Shown here piece by piece: positions 23,873 to 35,984 of a DNA stretch of 64,000 nt. Source of the DNA: Oreohelix idahoensis (taxonomy: Eukaryota > Mollusca > Gastropoda > Stylommatophora > Oreohelicidae). Both the position numbers and the translations under genes were made by a program. Below the pieces are notes generated by a model that had not been told where the DNA came from, did no database searches, and was given only the letters and a program-made list of their open reading frames with translations. Within the stretch, counting starts at the first letter, position 1, and the number at the start of each line of letters is the position of its first letter. The stretch is taken from assembly GCA_024509875.1 (NCBI GenBank), contig JAMPIV010019875.1, positions 342,501 through 406,500 of the forward strand, given 5' to 3'.

Positions 23873-25470
23873 TTTTGCGTACATATTTTTTATATGTCGC
23901 ACAGATTACAGTTGATACGATTACAAATGAAAATGTAACTATCTGTTTGATAAAAGGATATTTATTTATGAACTTACAACTTTTAAGAAAGGGGAATAAC
24001 TCAGAATAGTAAATGTGTATTTTATTCTTTGAGTGATCGGTTCCTGTTTTGTTTCCGTGGATTGAACAAGCGGAGGAATCTAGATTTTCTATTATAGCTG
24101 GAAACAGATTGTTCTCGCTTAAGGTTTTGCAGGAATATTGAAAGTCCGAATCTAGGTTTACTGTTTGTCTGTTTGAGACGATTCCGTCTTATATCATGTT
24201 ATCTTTGTGTGTCTGGGCTGGATTATTTGTTCTTACACTCTGAGCGGATGAAGATAAGAGATGGTGTTCTTCGGTTATGGAGTCTGGCGGGACGCCAATG
24301 TCGAGCGGTCCAAAGTTTTGTGATCTCAAGTTATCATGGGGAAGAAGATTGTGTCTTCTAGGACTGTTTTAGTCTATGTGTTCCCCAGTATTGTTTCTAT
24401 TACGCCAGAAAAGTGTTTTTGTGCTTGCTATTGATTCTTGGCCAAGGTAAACGTACTTTTACTGACTTCGTTCCTAGGCTTACGATGGGTTATGTTTAGG
24501 CCTACATGAATCTACTTATGTTCAGATGTCAGAACGACATATCGTTTAGCAGCACTAAGAATGTTTCTACACAGCAATTATGAGGACAGATAATGCTGAT
24601 ATTGGTGGAAACTTTGATATCCTTATGAAGTGAATCTTTCTAGAAGTTTTGTCATCTCACCGTTGTGTGAGCGATGTTAAGGACCAAGGAAGCCATCTTG
24701 GAATCCGAATTATTGTCAATCATTCATCAGAGAACAGGGTTGTCCCTTACTACCCGATAATGATCCAGAGATCACAGTTATGAAAGAAAGATCTATTATG
24801 GGAGATTTAGCATTTACTCCGAAGATATGTGCTGAATGCTATTTGAAAGAATCTACGCTAGAGTACAAGCTACACTCATGCTAAGAGAGATTCTGTACAA
24901 GAGTCACTATGAACATTATGTATAAACTGACGTGATCTGTCAGTACAACCTGATATATATATATATAGATGTGGATTAACTATAGAACTCTGAATGCTTG
25001 TCTACAAATGTTCCAGTATGAGGTTATCCAGCATGTATGCTAACTTAAGATGATACACCATTGATCAACACCATGCTGTTTATGTCGTCATGTGTTCCTG
25101 TAACCATACACGTACTGTTCCAGTGTGCGTCTCATTAAATATTATAAAAAGAACACAGTAGTTCCAGTAATCCTTGACTTCTACATGTGAGAGTATGAAT
25201 ATATTGTTACCAAGTTGTCAACTCTTCAGAACCATTCTACCATTCGCGTACAATGTACTCTCACTTCAATGTTTACACTACCCTGTGTAGGTCGAGTTGA
25301 CCTGTGTCTGTCTTCACGGTGACAGCTCCTCTTTGAATACAACAGTACTACCAGCCATCATACTTTACAGTGAGGTTCTATACACCACACTCGATTCTTT
25401 ACAGTGGAGTCGCAAACAACAGAACTTTACAGTGGTGTACTACAGGTGTAGTAAGAAATAACTTTTTTAC
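23873..25470 (+). repeat. A-family LTR 3, truncated
   Basis: Nearly identical to LTRs 1 and 2 up to AATAACTTTTTTACA, then stops inside the TTTACAGT array and joins a piece of the B LTR at 25471. TATA box at 25143-25150. The polyA signal and the end of the LTR are missing, so the array lacks a complete right-hand LTR. Confidence 0.85.
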
Positions 25471-25580
25471 ACACTCCATTGCACCATTTTGCACCATTTT
25501 CTTGTAAAGCTGGTGTGCGCACCAAAATATATGTGTATTCCATCAAGGCCCATGTGCGCAACAAAAGATATTATGGGACA
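25471..25580 (-). repeat. B element 3' LTR, first 110 bp only
   Basis: On the minus strand it begins TGTCCCATAATATC and aligns to the beginning of the B 5' LTR (33494 downward, TGTCACATAATAG). After 110 bases it is replaced by LTR 3 of A. It is preceded by a purine tract GGGGAAGGGGGTTGA (minus strand), a good polypurine primer for plus-strand synthesis. Confidence 0.85.
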
Positions 25581-25741
25581 TCAACCCCCTTCCCCAGAAA
25601 AGAAAACGTAGTTTTCTTCTCCCTGGCAGTAGTAGATTTCACAGCATACAATAAAATATTAAACAAGTTATAAAAAAAAATAGATGCTGTTGTACGTAGA
25701 CATCATGCCTACGAACACAGATATAACTCATGTCCCAAAAA
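25581..25741 (-). other. B element 3' untranslated region with polypurine tract
   Basis: Short non-coding stretch between the RNase H end and the LTR. The GGGGAAGGGGG run lies next to the LTR start at 25580. Confidence 0.6.
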
Positions 25742-27117
25742 TTATAATCTAGACAGAGCATCTGCCACGACATTAGGTCTATCCTCTAATTTGATAATTG
25801 TGAACCGGAACTGTTGTAGCAATAAGGCCCAACGAGTCAACCGTGAGCTTGTCGACTTCGAAGATTTCAAAAACAGTAGAGGTCGATGATCTGTCTGAAG
25901 TATAAACTGGGACCCTATCAAGTATCGGGACAGTTTTGACACTGCCCATAGTATAGCCTGGCATTCCCTTTCGATTGCTGAGTACCTGGTCTCCGCCGGT
26001 AACAGTTTCCAACTAACATACATCACATGATGTAGCGTACCCTCCCGGTCTTGCATAAGACATGCCCCAATGCCCACAGATGACGCGTCGGTCCGCAGTA
26101 TAAAGGGTTTGCTCAAATCAGGCAAAAGCAGGATTGGTCGCCTGGAAAATAACTTCTTGATTTTTGCTAACGCCTTCGCGCATTCTGGCGACCATACAAC
26201 CCTGTTAGGCATTCCTTTACTAGTAAGAGAGGTTAAAGCATCAGAAATAGAAGAAAACTGAGGGATGAACTTGCGATAAAAATTGACAAGTCCCATCAGG
26301 CTGCTGACCTGCTTCTTAGTCCTAGGTGCTTGTAGTTCCAAAATTTTTAAACCTTGCCAATCTCGGGTTTTAATAGATTATTACCTACTATAAAGCCAAA
26401 AAAATTAAACTCCCCGAAACCGATACAAGTCTTACTAGGCCGCGCCGTTAACCCATGCTTACGTAAACAACGCAACAGGGAAGACAGCCCCGACATATGT
26501 TGTTACCATGTTTCATGGAACAGGCAGATGTCATCGATGTACGTAATCACATCCGTACGATGACCTAGTAACTTTCTTATCATTCTGACGAAAGTTGCGG
26601 GCGCATTAACTAGCCCGAAACACATACAATTAAACTGAAATAAACCCTTTGGGGTGGAAAATGCCGTCAAAGGTTTAGCCGACTCGACAAAAGGAGCCTG
26701 CCAGTATCCCCGAGATAAATCCAGTTTACGAAAAAACCTGGCTTCGGAAAATTGAGTAAGGAGGTCCTCCTGGTTCAGTGTTGGCTCAGCGTCAATCACA
26801 GTGACACTATCTAATTTACGGAAGTCGATGCAGACACGCAAGGACCCATTTTTCATTCGAACTACAACCATAGGGAAGGAGTAAGCAGACTCCGATGGAG
26901 AAATGATCCCCAACCCTAGTTCTTTTTCAATCGCCGACTTAAAATGTAATGGCTGCGGATACGGATTCACCCTGATCGGTTGGTCGTCCGTCAGGATTAT
27001 ATTGTGGCAGATAAAATCGGTACGTCCTGGCAAATCAGTGAGAACTTCCTTAAACTCTCCAATGACCGATCGTGCCTCAGATTTCTGTGTTATCGTTAGG
27101 CCGTCACATATCTGCAC
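25742..27117 (-). pseudogene. B Pol: reverse transcriptase and RNase H, broken
   Basis: Going down the minus strand, 27117-26503 reads as RT: SLRVCIDFRKLDSV, DLSRGYWQAPF, FNCMCFGLVNAPATF and the polymerase motif YIDD (DVITYIDDICLF). The frame then breaks, and 26341-25742 reads as the RT thumb/connection and RNase H (LRTDASSVGIGACLMQ, TRYSAIERECQAI, QTDHRPLLFL, VADALSRL). The catalytic residues of RT are present, but the frame is interrupted between 26341 and 26503. The cytosine-rich codon use differs from the AT-rich A family. This is a decayed copy of a relative of C. Confidence 0.85.
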
Positions 27118-27177
27118 ATTCTCTCAAGACTCAGAAGGAGCAAGAGGAACGAGAGACAGCTGGAGATTAATATCACC

Positions 27178-28690
27178 TCATATGTCACCCAATTCATTAA
27201 TGACCACTGAACATGCTACCGTCGGGGTCTCCCCAGATACCCTAGTGTCCGACCCTTTTAGAGCCTCTGGCCTTTCTATATGAGGTTTTAACATATTAAT
27301 GTGGAATACCTTCTTGTTCCAAACCTGGATTAAATAATCAACATCCGTTACCCTCTTAAGCACCTTAAACGGCCCCTGCCATGTAATGCTCAAACGGTCT
27401 TCCTTTTAATGGAAGAAGAAGCCAACCTCTTCACCTGGAAACAAGAACAGTAGTTTGGATCCGCGGTTAGCGTATTGCCGGTACCGCGCCCCCGCCACGG
27501 ATAAATTATCACGTACCACGGCACACGCATTGACAATACGGTCACGCAAGGTTATGACGTATTTGTAACTGGAAATGGAGGACCCATCAGAACACCCACC
27601 AACCAGTATATCTTTCAGAATGTGCATTGGGCCCTCGGATTCGCCCCGTACAATAGTTCAAATGGGGAGAACCCGGTGCTCTCCTAAGGCGCCTCTCTAT
27701 AGGCAAATAATACTGCTGGAAGGAATGTATCCCATTCTTGGGGAAATTCAGCATTGACCTTGGCCAACATATCCTTCAATGCGCCATTAAATCGTTCACA
27801 GACACCGTTTGACTGGGGATAAGGGCTGGTGAAAGATTGGGAAATACCCAACAATTTAGTGATCTCGGCCATTTCCTTAGTAATGAATTGACGTACCCTA
27901 TCTGACAATATCACCTCGGGAAACCCAAACCTACTAAACAACATCTGCAACGCATCCGCCACATCCTGAGAGGTTATAGTCCTCATTGGCACAGCCTCGG
28001 GCCATTTTGTGCACAGATCCACCATTGTCAGAATAAAACGAAAGCCTCTAACTGATGCAACAGAAAGCGGACCAATGATTTCGATGGCAACTTTCTGGAA
28101 GGGGCGAAACGACAAATCAACAATCTGCAACGGAGCCTTCGGTAATTTACCCCTATGTGTCACTGGCTGGCATACCCTACACGACCTGCAGTATATCTTA
28201 ATGTCTGTGTTATATGCCAGCCATTAGAATGGTGACAGAACTCTATGGCAAAATCTTGCAACCCCTATATGTCCGGCACACGGTGAATCGTGTGCCACCT
28301 GCAACACCTTTGTTCTAAAGGCAACAGGCACAACCACTTGGCGCTTGAATTCGAATTGACTGGAAAAGCATCTGGTAAGAACATCATTTTTTCAACTCAA
28401 ACCAGTAACTTGCCGACTTCGTGCACTTTACATCACCATTTTGGGCCAAAGTGTAACATTTCTGCAAAGTTCCATCAGCTCGTCGCTGCTGGACAAAGTC
28501 CGATGCTGGTACATCGGGACCCATTGAGGCAATACATGGGACCACGTACGATATCATAGTTTCCGCTCTTTTGCCAATGAATTGTCGTCTGCTCTTGTCT
28601 GCGCTCTTGTGACCACCACATTGGCCACAACTGACCGTTCGACCTGCCATTTTGTGATGTCGGCCTGGGTACAGTCACGAACACCATGCA
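27178..28690 (-). pseudogene. B Pol: integrase, catalytic residue lost
   Basis: The integrase lies upstream of RT on the minus strand, as in A. The zinc region is in degraded frames near 28170-28300 (IYCRSCRVCQP-like). The core is the open frame 28163-27684 (RFILTMVDLCTKWPEAVPM, LSDRVRQF, GVCERFNG). The first catalytic Asp is replaced: the codon at 28080-28082 reads Glu (VAIEIIGP, where A and C have AIDIIGP or AVDIIGP). The conserved GTQF is VRQF. The GPY/F-like tail follows at 27393-27178 (WQGPFKVLKRVTDVDYLI, HINMLKPHIERP). Breaks fall between all of these frames. This copy should be inactive. Confidence 0.85.
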
Positions 28691-29315
28691 CGTTCCGTAT
28701 AATCAAATCGACCACTGGAGCATCAAGAACACACGCTTGCACCCGACCAGAAATAAAGGGTGTATCCACTTCTATAATGGCTAGGGGGTAATATTCAACA
28801 TTTCCCCCAAATGTTACGCATCCGACAGTCTTAAGAATAAGGCACGATTTGTCAATACATGATCGGCGCACTTCGATCGTAGTGCAGCCTATGTCCCTCA
28901 ACACAGACACCAACCTGTTCTGAACCATGCCCTGGTGTAAATCTAAGCTTCCGCTCCCATCGATAGAAGAGAGGCAAGGCATAGTATGACCACAAATCAA
29001 TAACGGTCTGCCATCAGGTTCAAACAAAGGCCTACATCCCTCGCAATCCTCGTTATTAAAGGTTTTCAGAACGCATGCATCATTAGCCTTATCTGAATTG
29101 TTTAGACAGACTCTTGCAGCATGTCCTCTTCCGTCCCACGCGCCACATCGAAGCTGACTACCATCATCTTTTGTAGGACTACCCTTTGGTGAATTGAGGA
29201 GTTCTAGCTCCCGTTTGTCATCGCTGTCATTCCCTCTACTCGGACCACTTCTTCTATACCAGCGATGTTCGGCATCACTGGTAGGGTCTATTCGGACCTG
29301 CCACCGAGTAGACAT
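28554..29315 (-). pseudogene. B zinc-knuckle remnant, Cys module and protease
   Basis: The frame contains a worn CCHC knuckle (LRCGAWDGRGHAARVC, second Cys lost), then the module C-x2-C-RPLFEP ... ICGHTMP, then the protease. The active site reads RDIGCTTI, so the Ser/Thr after the catalytic Asp is Ile. It continues to VIDLIIRNVHGVRDC and the Trp helix, the same end as in A and E. The relation to C is close in the Cys module (EDCEGC). Confidence 0.8.
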
Positions 29316-30421
29316 GTCATGTCTATCTCCCGTGAAACTAAACGGAGATCTATCTTGACGGTACCACTATTTTTTTGGCGATCTGTACCCCTTAAAGCTA
29401 TCATAACTCCCATGAGATCCATGCCCACTAGAGTATTGCCGATCAAACCTTCTCCTGGCAAACCTGTCCGCACTCTTGGACCAACGTTGCCGGAAAGGTT
29501 TGCCACTAACTTTGCAAACACACGTAGCGAAAAGCTTAGGGACAAAGGACTTGTGAATTGTCTTACCAGATTGAGCAGTAACGTACGGCCGCCCCAACTC
29601 TGCCATAGCATTAATGTCTCTAGGTTTGCGTTCCTGAAAAAAATGCAACAATGTCAGAACAACATGAGGACACGTTGTCCCGCAACGTGAGATCAAACAA
29701 TCCATCAAAATCCCTGTTTATTCCCTCCAGCTCTGTCTATCTGTTAAGGAGAGTTCTAATTTTGGTGACAAAAGAGCCGAAATCTTGGTCGGCACTAGGA
29801 ATCGCATCTCTGAAACGAGAGCGATATCCTTCGGCTGTCAGCTTAAACTCTCGCTGCAATGTTGCCTTTACGGTATCATAATTAGTTCTGTCAGCCACAG
29901 GCAAACTATATACGGTGTTTAAAGCAGAGCCGGAAAGATATGCAAATAACAGTGAAATTCATTCCTTCTTCCTTGCCCTCCAGACAAGAGCCGCTTATTC
30001 AAATCTCTCGACAAAGAAGTCCATGCTATCTACTTCCTCCGAAAACTTGGTAATCGTAGCCTATAAGGGCGAGCTGGCTCCCTAGAAGTCGCACCAGGAT
30101 TGCCAGAATCAAGGTCCAACTTTTTCATTGCAATTTCCATGTCCGCCTCAATCTTCATTCCTTCTAAATCCATCCATCTTTGCTCCGTATCTGCTTCAAT
30201 CTGTTTCAGTACTTTATCTGCTTCAATTTGTTTCAGTTCCCTATCTGCTTCAATCTTTAATTTTTGTAATTGACACGCTCCTCATATCGTTCTCGTATGT
30301 CATCTTCTTGTTTTTTCTGTAACTCGTACTCTTTGTGTTCGGCATTTGCCCACTCAAGCAGAGAATCCCCCGATTTTCCTGTCTTCTCTCCAATTTCAAT
30401 AAAATCCTTAAGGCTAGACAT
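29288..30421 (-). pseudogene. B Gag, broken
   Basis: ATG at 30421 (MSSLKDFIEIGEKTG...). The first frame ends after about 54 codons. A coiled coil of three 27-base repeats (30189, 30216 and 30243; each coding a LKQIEAD unit) follows in another frame. The capsid-type end with ERKPRDINAMAELGRPYV lies at 29708-29367. The Gag is fragmented over several frames. Confidence 0.75.
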
Positions 30422-33400
30422 AGTTATGATCTATGTGCAATACAAATGTGATGGCAAGCTACGAAATAAGTAAAATTATGAAGGTTACAAATTCCTCAAA
30501 TTGTACCCATACCCCTACAAAATTAATAATACATATATTGTTGCACACGCCCAATATATATTTGCAGACGATGGGTACGATGTACCTATAGTTATGAATA
30601 CACATGATTAAAAAAAAGCAAGCAAGTGAAAATACAGTATGACAAGTCAGTTCCAAATAAGGGATCCGGTGAAACGAATCCTTGCTTGTCTCTACCCAAT
30701 CAGTTTCACGATACAATGACACAAACTCAAGCTCAAAAAGTGGTAATTTTGACAAGGACATCCGGAAATGGCTAAAAAAATGATGTCCGTACACCTACTC
30801 TAATCACACTAATGCAATCGTGATTTTAGAAATAAAAAATCCATATACTATGAACAGTACATATAAAGAAGAAACACGAACTCACTTGACAAACAAACAC
30901 CAACAGTACAATAGGAAAGTGATGACAGATATATGAGATAGAAACAAATAAGTATATACAAACCGTACTGTTAACAAATGAGAACAAGGAGATTGTCAAT
31001 ATAACTTATGTACAAGATAGCAAGAAGAAAACTATAGAATACGACAGCAAAACATGACGAAAGAGAATACTTGCAAAAATATGACACTATGCATACCAAC
31101 AAGACAATCACCGCTAAGACACTGAAAATGTGCACGCTCAGTTATGCAGGACAGTCAATAGGGTCAACTCTCTGTGACCGTAGCCCACTGCAAAACTGAC
31201 AGTGTCACTGCCTACAGAAATCAGTTCAACATAATGCCTTTCCCATAATTAAAAAAAAGTTAGACTCGCCACCAATTCCACCCTTAAACAAATTTATTAC
31301 AATAATAAGACAATAAAGGCGGCACGAAAACCAATAGTGGACGGTGAAGCGACGAGGTCTGTAGCAAGGCAATATCAAAAGGCAGAAAGAAGTCGCACCA
31401 ATAATTTAAATACTTAAAACAAATGAAACTGCAAATGAAATTATCAGGGACAATGAAAAGAACGGATAATACAATAGTCACATAAAAGCATCATAGCAAA
31501 TACCAGCATATGGAAAAACGAGCTAAACGAAAAAAAATTCAAATGGATGAGCAGAGTAGACCAGTAATTAAAAACATGACGATAAGGGAAACACATAAAA
31601 TAAAATGACGTCAAAAAGAAATACGAACGGCAAAAAGGAAAGAAAACAAGAAATATCACTAAATTTATGACTGTCTTTCTGAAGACTGAATCCTTAAAGT
31701 CCCAATACCAGCTCCTCAATCGAATGATGATAATGAATCACGAGACAAAAGCACGAATAGTAACGAAAAATGTTAGTGCCACAATCAGTTACGCTCAGTG
31801 CACTCTGCATTGTCCAGTTGCGGCAAAATGTTCTGAACAAATTCAAAGAAAAGATGTAAAATCGGCGTCTGTTATTCTCGTATATGAAGCCGTGAAGCCA
31901 CCAATGGGTGTAGTTAGAAGAAAATTAATCACTGTTCAGTATCTTCCCATTCTGTTCCGCTCGTAAAAATCCACACCAATGTAAATGGCCTTCTTATGTT
32001 TGTGTCCAAGAAAAGCTGCATCAGCATAGTAAACGATAACTGGTAAACTCAGCGAAGACTATAAATCATCATTGGTTTTCGAATTATGGCCTCAGTAAGA
32101 AACGACACAAAGTCCACCGCAAGAAATCAAGTCTATTATCAGCTGCGTAACATAGACCACTGCATCAGAAAATGTGTCATGGTCGTATCCGCGATTCACG
32201 TACATTTAATCAGCACGACAAGTTTCTGTCTCATCCAACGCTATATATCAGCATTCACGGATAATGCTGCTTAGCAAATCACGTATAGTTCGTCACCACG
32301 AACAGTTTCTCAGCACGACAACGATAGTCGGTAGCATACACAAACGCGTAAATTTTTCATGCAGACAAATAGTCGCTGCAGCAGAGTCGCGCAATAAGCA
32401 TGCACAGGCAAGGCAACGTATTCACGGTAGAGGCGAACTGAAAGATGTGTACTGGCAGGTACACACGTGTAGTATTGTCATAATTTGTTGTACCACAAAT
32501 ACCACTGTAGGCGACGTATTTGTGCTGTCAGCAGGTAGGCCACCAATGGGCAACCGAGAACCAAAAAATCAGCAGGCAACTGCAACGACCAACAACTTTA
32601 AAACATCTTCGCCCACGCCTGGATGGAACTAAAATCTCATATTATCCACCACAATTTCGACGGACCCACAATTAGCTCTCCAAATCAATGACAATGGAAC
32701 TAATCCAACAATAAGACGGAATCGTCGTCGCCCTAGCCTGACAGGAACTCATTAAACCTTAGCTTCATAGTCTTCAAACTGCGCAATGAGTCAACCCACG
32801 AAATTGTAGCTTGTTTTCGCCGACAACAAACCCATTGCAAAATGTCCTAATCAGAAAAAACAATCGCACATATAATGTGATTCAACTCAATCGCCAACAA
32901 AAGCCTCGAGAACTGTAAACTTGCAATGAGAGAGCCCGTACTAAGAGCAATAATACAAATATCCAGATACCACCAGTCACTAACAACGTGGAACGATAAA
33001 ATACACCTGCATAGAGGACCCCAGCCCCCAAAGATTTGTCACATTATAATAACTACACCTTCATGACATTATCCTCTAAGCTCGTATCAAATTGCGAGAG
33101 GTCACACAATCAACATACTTGTAAACGCCATTCACAAAGCGTACACGAAGGCGTGCTGACAATCTGCCTTTTTAATAATAACAATGCTACACGTACAAAT
33201 TCAATAACAACAGCAATAAATTGTCAGCAATAACCATATGGCTGGATCAACAAGTCCTACTACTATTGGAATATAAAACAAGGCGGTACAAAACCCAGCG
33301 ACCATAAAGAGAGCACGATCAAATGCAATACGGCTTTTAAAGCCGGCAAACTGAAATCTTTCTCTGTCAGACTTCCTGTTTACTCCACTCCATTGCACCC

Positions 33401-33494
33401 TTTTGCACCATTTTCTTTTAAAGCTGATGTGCGCACCAAAATATATGTTTATTCCATCAAAGCCCTTGTGCGCAACAAAATCTATTATGTGACA
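30422..33494 (-). repeat. B element 5' LTR and leader
   Basis: On the minus strand the LTR starts TGTCACATAATAG at 33494, immediately after the LINE codons ...YLGS. Its first 110 bases match the 3' LTR piece at 25471-25580. A minus-strand AATAAA lies near 31289, followed by TTGGTGGCGAGTCTAAC, which could be the LTR end and primer-binding region. The remainder to 30422 would then be the leader. Open frames inside this stretch on either strand look like chance. The internal LTR boundary is an estimate. Confidence 0.65.
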
Positions 33495-35049
33495 GCTGCC
33501 AAGATATGTGTACGATTCTACATCTTGTATTGGTATTTCTTCAAGTTCAACCCTGTTTTCATTACCTACATTTATTCTTATTATTTTTGTCTTTTCCCTG
33601 TGTATTTTCAGACCCAATTGCTGTGACCTCTCATCGAGTGTTTTCAATTTATCCTGCATCTGACTACGGTTATGGGACAGAAGAGCTAAGTCATCAGCAA
33701 AATGCAGATCATTCAACTGCTTAGTTAGTCCACTGGATTCCATTGCTGTTGTGTGTTGTCAATGATCTCATAACTTAATCTATTGCTAGTAAGAACAGAA
33801 ATGGAGACAAGAGGCATCCCTGTTGCACTCCTGTTCTTATCCCAAACGGTTTTGTAAGCTGTCCTTTGTGAAGAACTCTGCATGTCATGTCTTCATGTTT
33901 TCTTTATTAAATTAATGATCTTCAGGGGAACTCCATAATGCCTCATCAATTTCCAAAGTGATTCTCTGTCTACACTGTCAAATGCCTTTTCGTAGTCCAC
34001 AAATCCGATGTATAGTGGTGAATTCCATTCCAGAATTTGTTCAACTATTATTCTCAAAGTGGCTATCTGGTCTGTAAAAGATCTGTTTTGTCGAAAACCT
34101 GCTTGTTCATCTCTCAGTTTCTTGTCTATGGACTCTTTTAATCTCTCAAGCATAATCCTGTTTAATACTTATCCTGGCACTGATAGTAACATTATTCCTC
34201 TATAATGTGTGCACTCTTGTAAATTTCCCTTCTTAGGCAACTTAACCAGATATCTTCCTTCCATTTTGCTGGTATATCTTCCTTTTCCCAGACTTTACCA
34301 AGTAATTTATATAACATCTCCGTAGCCGTGTCTATATCTGCTTTGATGGCCTCTGCTGGAATGCCATCAGATCCAGACGCTTTTCCATCTCTTAGAAGCT
34401 TTATGGCTTTCTTTATTTCTTCCTTCGTTGGTCTTTCACCATTAATTTGTAACTCTTCTTCTGCTGGCTGGATGTCCGGGGGGTTTTGTGGAACTGGTCT
34501 ATTGAGAAGGTCCTCAAAATAGTCTGTCCACCTCTTCATTTGCTCTTGTATATTGCTGAGCAGTTTCCCATTCTTGTCTTTTATGAGGCAACTTGTTTGC
34601 TTGTATTTCCCTGTTAGCTTCTTTGTGCTGCTATACAGTTCTCTCATATTTCCTTTGGCTGCAGCATCTTCTGCCTCTCTTGCCAACTCCTCAATATACT
34701 TCCTTTTGTCTCTTTTGATACTTCTTTTTACTTCTTTGTTTGCTTCTGTGTACACTTCTTGAGCCTTGGCTTTTGAACTTCTGGTTTTGCTTGTGTTTAA
34801 ATCTGCTTTCTTGTTGTTTTCTGTCTTTTATCTTAATGATGGTTTCTGTTGTTATCCATGCTTTTTGTTGTCGTTCCCTTTTCCCAAGTATTTCTTCACA
34901 TGTCTCATTCCATACAGTTTTGACCTGCTGCCAATAGTCTTCTGTATTCTCTACATCTTCCAGCTGTTGGAGCACTTGGAATTTGTTGGATACTGTGACT
35001 GCAAATTTGTCTCTTGTTCCTTGATTTCTTAGATGTCCTACATTAAATT
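33495..35049 (-). pseudogene. LINE ORF: reverse transcriptase, central part
   Basis: This is the main part of a non-LTR reverse transcriptase. In order on the minus strand: 34975-34691 linker; 34755-34192, the start of the polymerase (IKLLRDGKASGSDGIPAEAIK); 34153-33893, LRDEQAGFRQNRSFTDQIATLR and FVDYEKAFDSVDRE; 33743-33495, the polymerase motif FADD (LNDLHFADDLALLS) and ESYTYLGS. Frames shift near 34190 and again between 33893 and 33743. It is interrupted exactly after LGS by element B; the downstream piece is 6831-7405. The family is RTE/Jockey-like; the sequence resembles proteins often mis-annotated as craniofacial development protein 2. Confidence 0.9.
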
Positions 35050-35054
35050 GTTGT
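35050..35054. repeat. Target-site duplication GTTGT, left
   Basis: GTTGT at 35050-35054 matches GTTGT at 35614-35618, bracketing the solo LTR. Confidence 0.85.
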
Positions 35055-35613
35055 TGTCACGAACGGGTTATTGAATGAATATCAGTACTTATGCTCCGAC
35101 GGGAGGTAGAGTTATTTATGTAAGTTGTGAGTTGAAGTGAGTGGATGTTAAGCTTGACTGTGGGCATTAATGCATTAGTAGCAGTAAGCGCTAATGTCAT
35201 TTTCACGGGCATGACTGACATGTTGTGAACGAAATGGTGGTGAAGACAAGTCAGGTGTGAAAAGGGTGAGGTGTGTGAAGGGATTCGAGAGAGAGATTGA
35301 AGCGAGGAGAGATTACGTGGAGAGTGAAGGCGAATTGGATGAAGGATAGTATAAAATATATTGAGATATAGTGAAATTCGTTCCGTTGGGTGAGGTTTCA
35401 ATTATGCACATCATACATTGTGCATTTCTTATGATTTATGGCCAAAGCGGCAGTCTGCCTGTGTTATTGTGTTATGCTCAAGTTTGTGACATAAAGTTGT
35501 CGGATATTGGAGTTCAGTGAGTTAACATTAGCTGTGAATAATGAGCCATGTTTGTCGCTCCATGTGTATGTAATACATACTTGTCAATGTGCACACACAG
35601 CTAGCACTTGACA
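35055..35613. mobile_element. Solo LTR (559 bp) inserted in the LINE
   Basis: The segment begins TGTCACGAACGGG and ends AGCACTTGACA, giving TG...CA ends with TGTCA/TGACA inverted tips. It is flanked by the 5-bp duplication GTTGT and interrupts the LINE endonuclease after ...KLKRYA. It has no coding domain. A 5-bp duplication and TG...CA ends fit a Ty3/gypsy-type solo LTR left by LTR-LTR recombination. No full-length partner is in the window, so the orientation is unknown. Confidence 0.8.
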
Positions 35614-35618
35614 GTTGT

Positions 35619-35976
35619 CTATAATCTTGCATTGTTGCATATCTCTTGAGTTTCATTTTTACTTTGGCTATCAGAAGGTTGTGATCTGATGCCACATCTG
35701 CTCCTCTATATACCTTTACATCCTGCAATGATGATCTAAACCTCTTCTTTATGCATATATGATCAATCTGATTTTATGTTCTATGGTCTGGTGATATCCA
35801 TGTTGCCTTGTGTATTCTCTTATGCAGAAACATGCTTCCTCCTATAGCCAGTTGATTGGAAGCACATAAGTTTGAGAATAGTTCCCCATTATCATTCATT
35901 ATTCCTAACCCATGTTTTCTCATGACTTCTTCAAATTCGGTGTTGACTGTACCTATCTTTGCGTTTATGTCACCCA
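35619..35976 (-). pseudogene. LINE endonuclease domain, 5'-truncated
   Basis: This is the C-terminal half of an AP-like endonuclease. On the minus strand: GDINAKIG (a catalytic Asn/Asp motif), MRKHGLGIMNDNGELF, IGGSMFLHKRIHKATWISPDHRT, then in another frame GADVASDHNLLIAKV (the SDH motif). The LINE begins within GDINAKIG, directly beside the target duplication at 35977, so this copy was 5'-truncated at insertion. A frame break separates HRT from the SDH part. Confidence 0.85.
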
Positions 35977-35984
35977 AGTAAGAT
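35977..35984. repeat. LINE target-site duplication, right copy
   Basis: AGTAAGAT, identical to 6823-6830. It shows that bases 1-6830 and 35985 onward were contiguous before the LINE arrived. Confidence 0.85.

Noticed and set aside
32264..32632. 122-codon frame and others inside 30422-33494
   Set aside because: They lie in the B 5' LTR and leader, show no domain, and are not supported by the homologous LTR piece.
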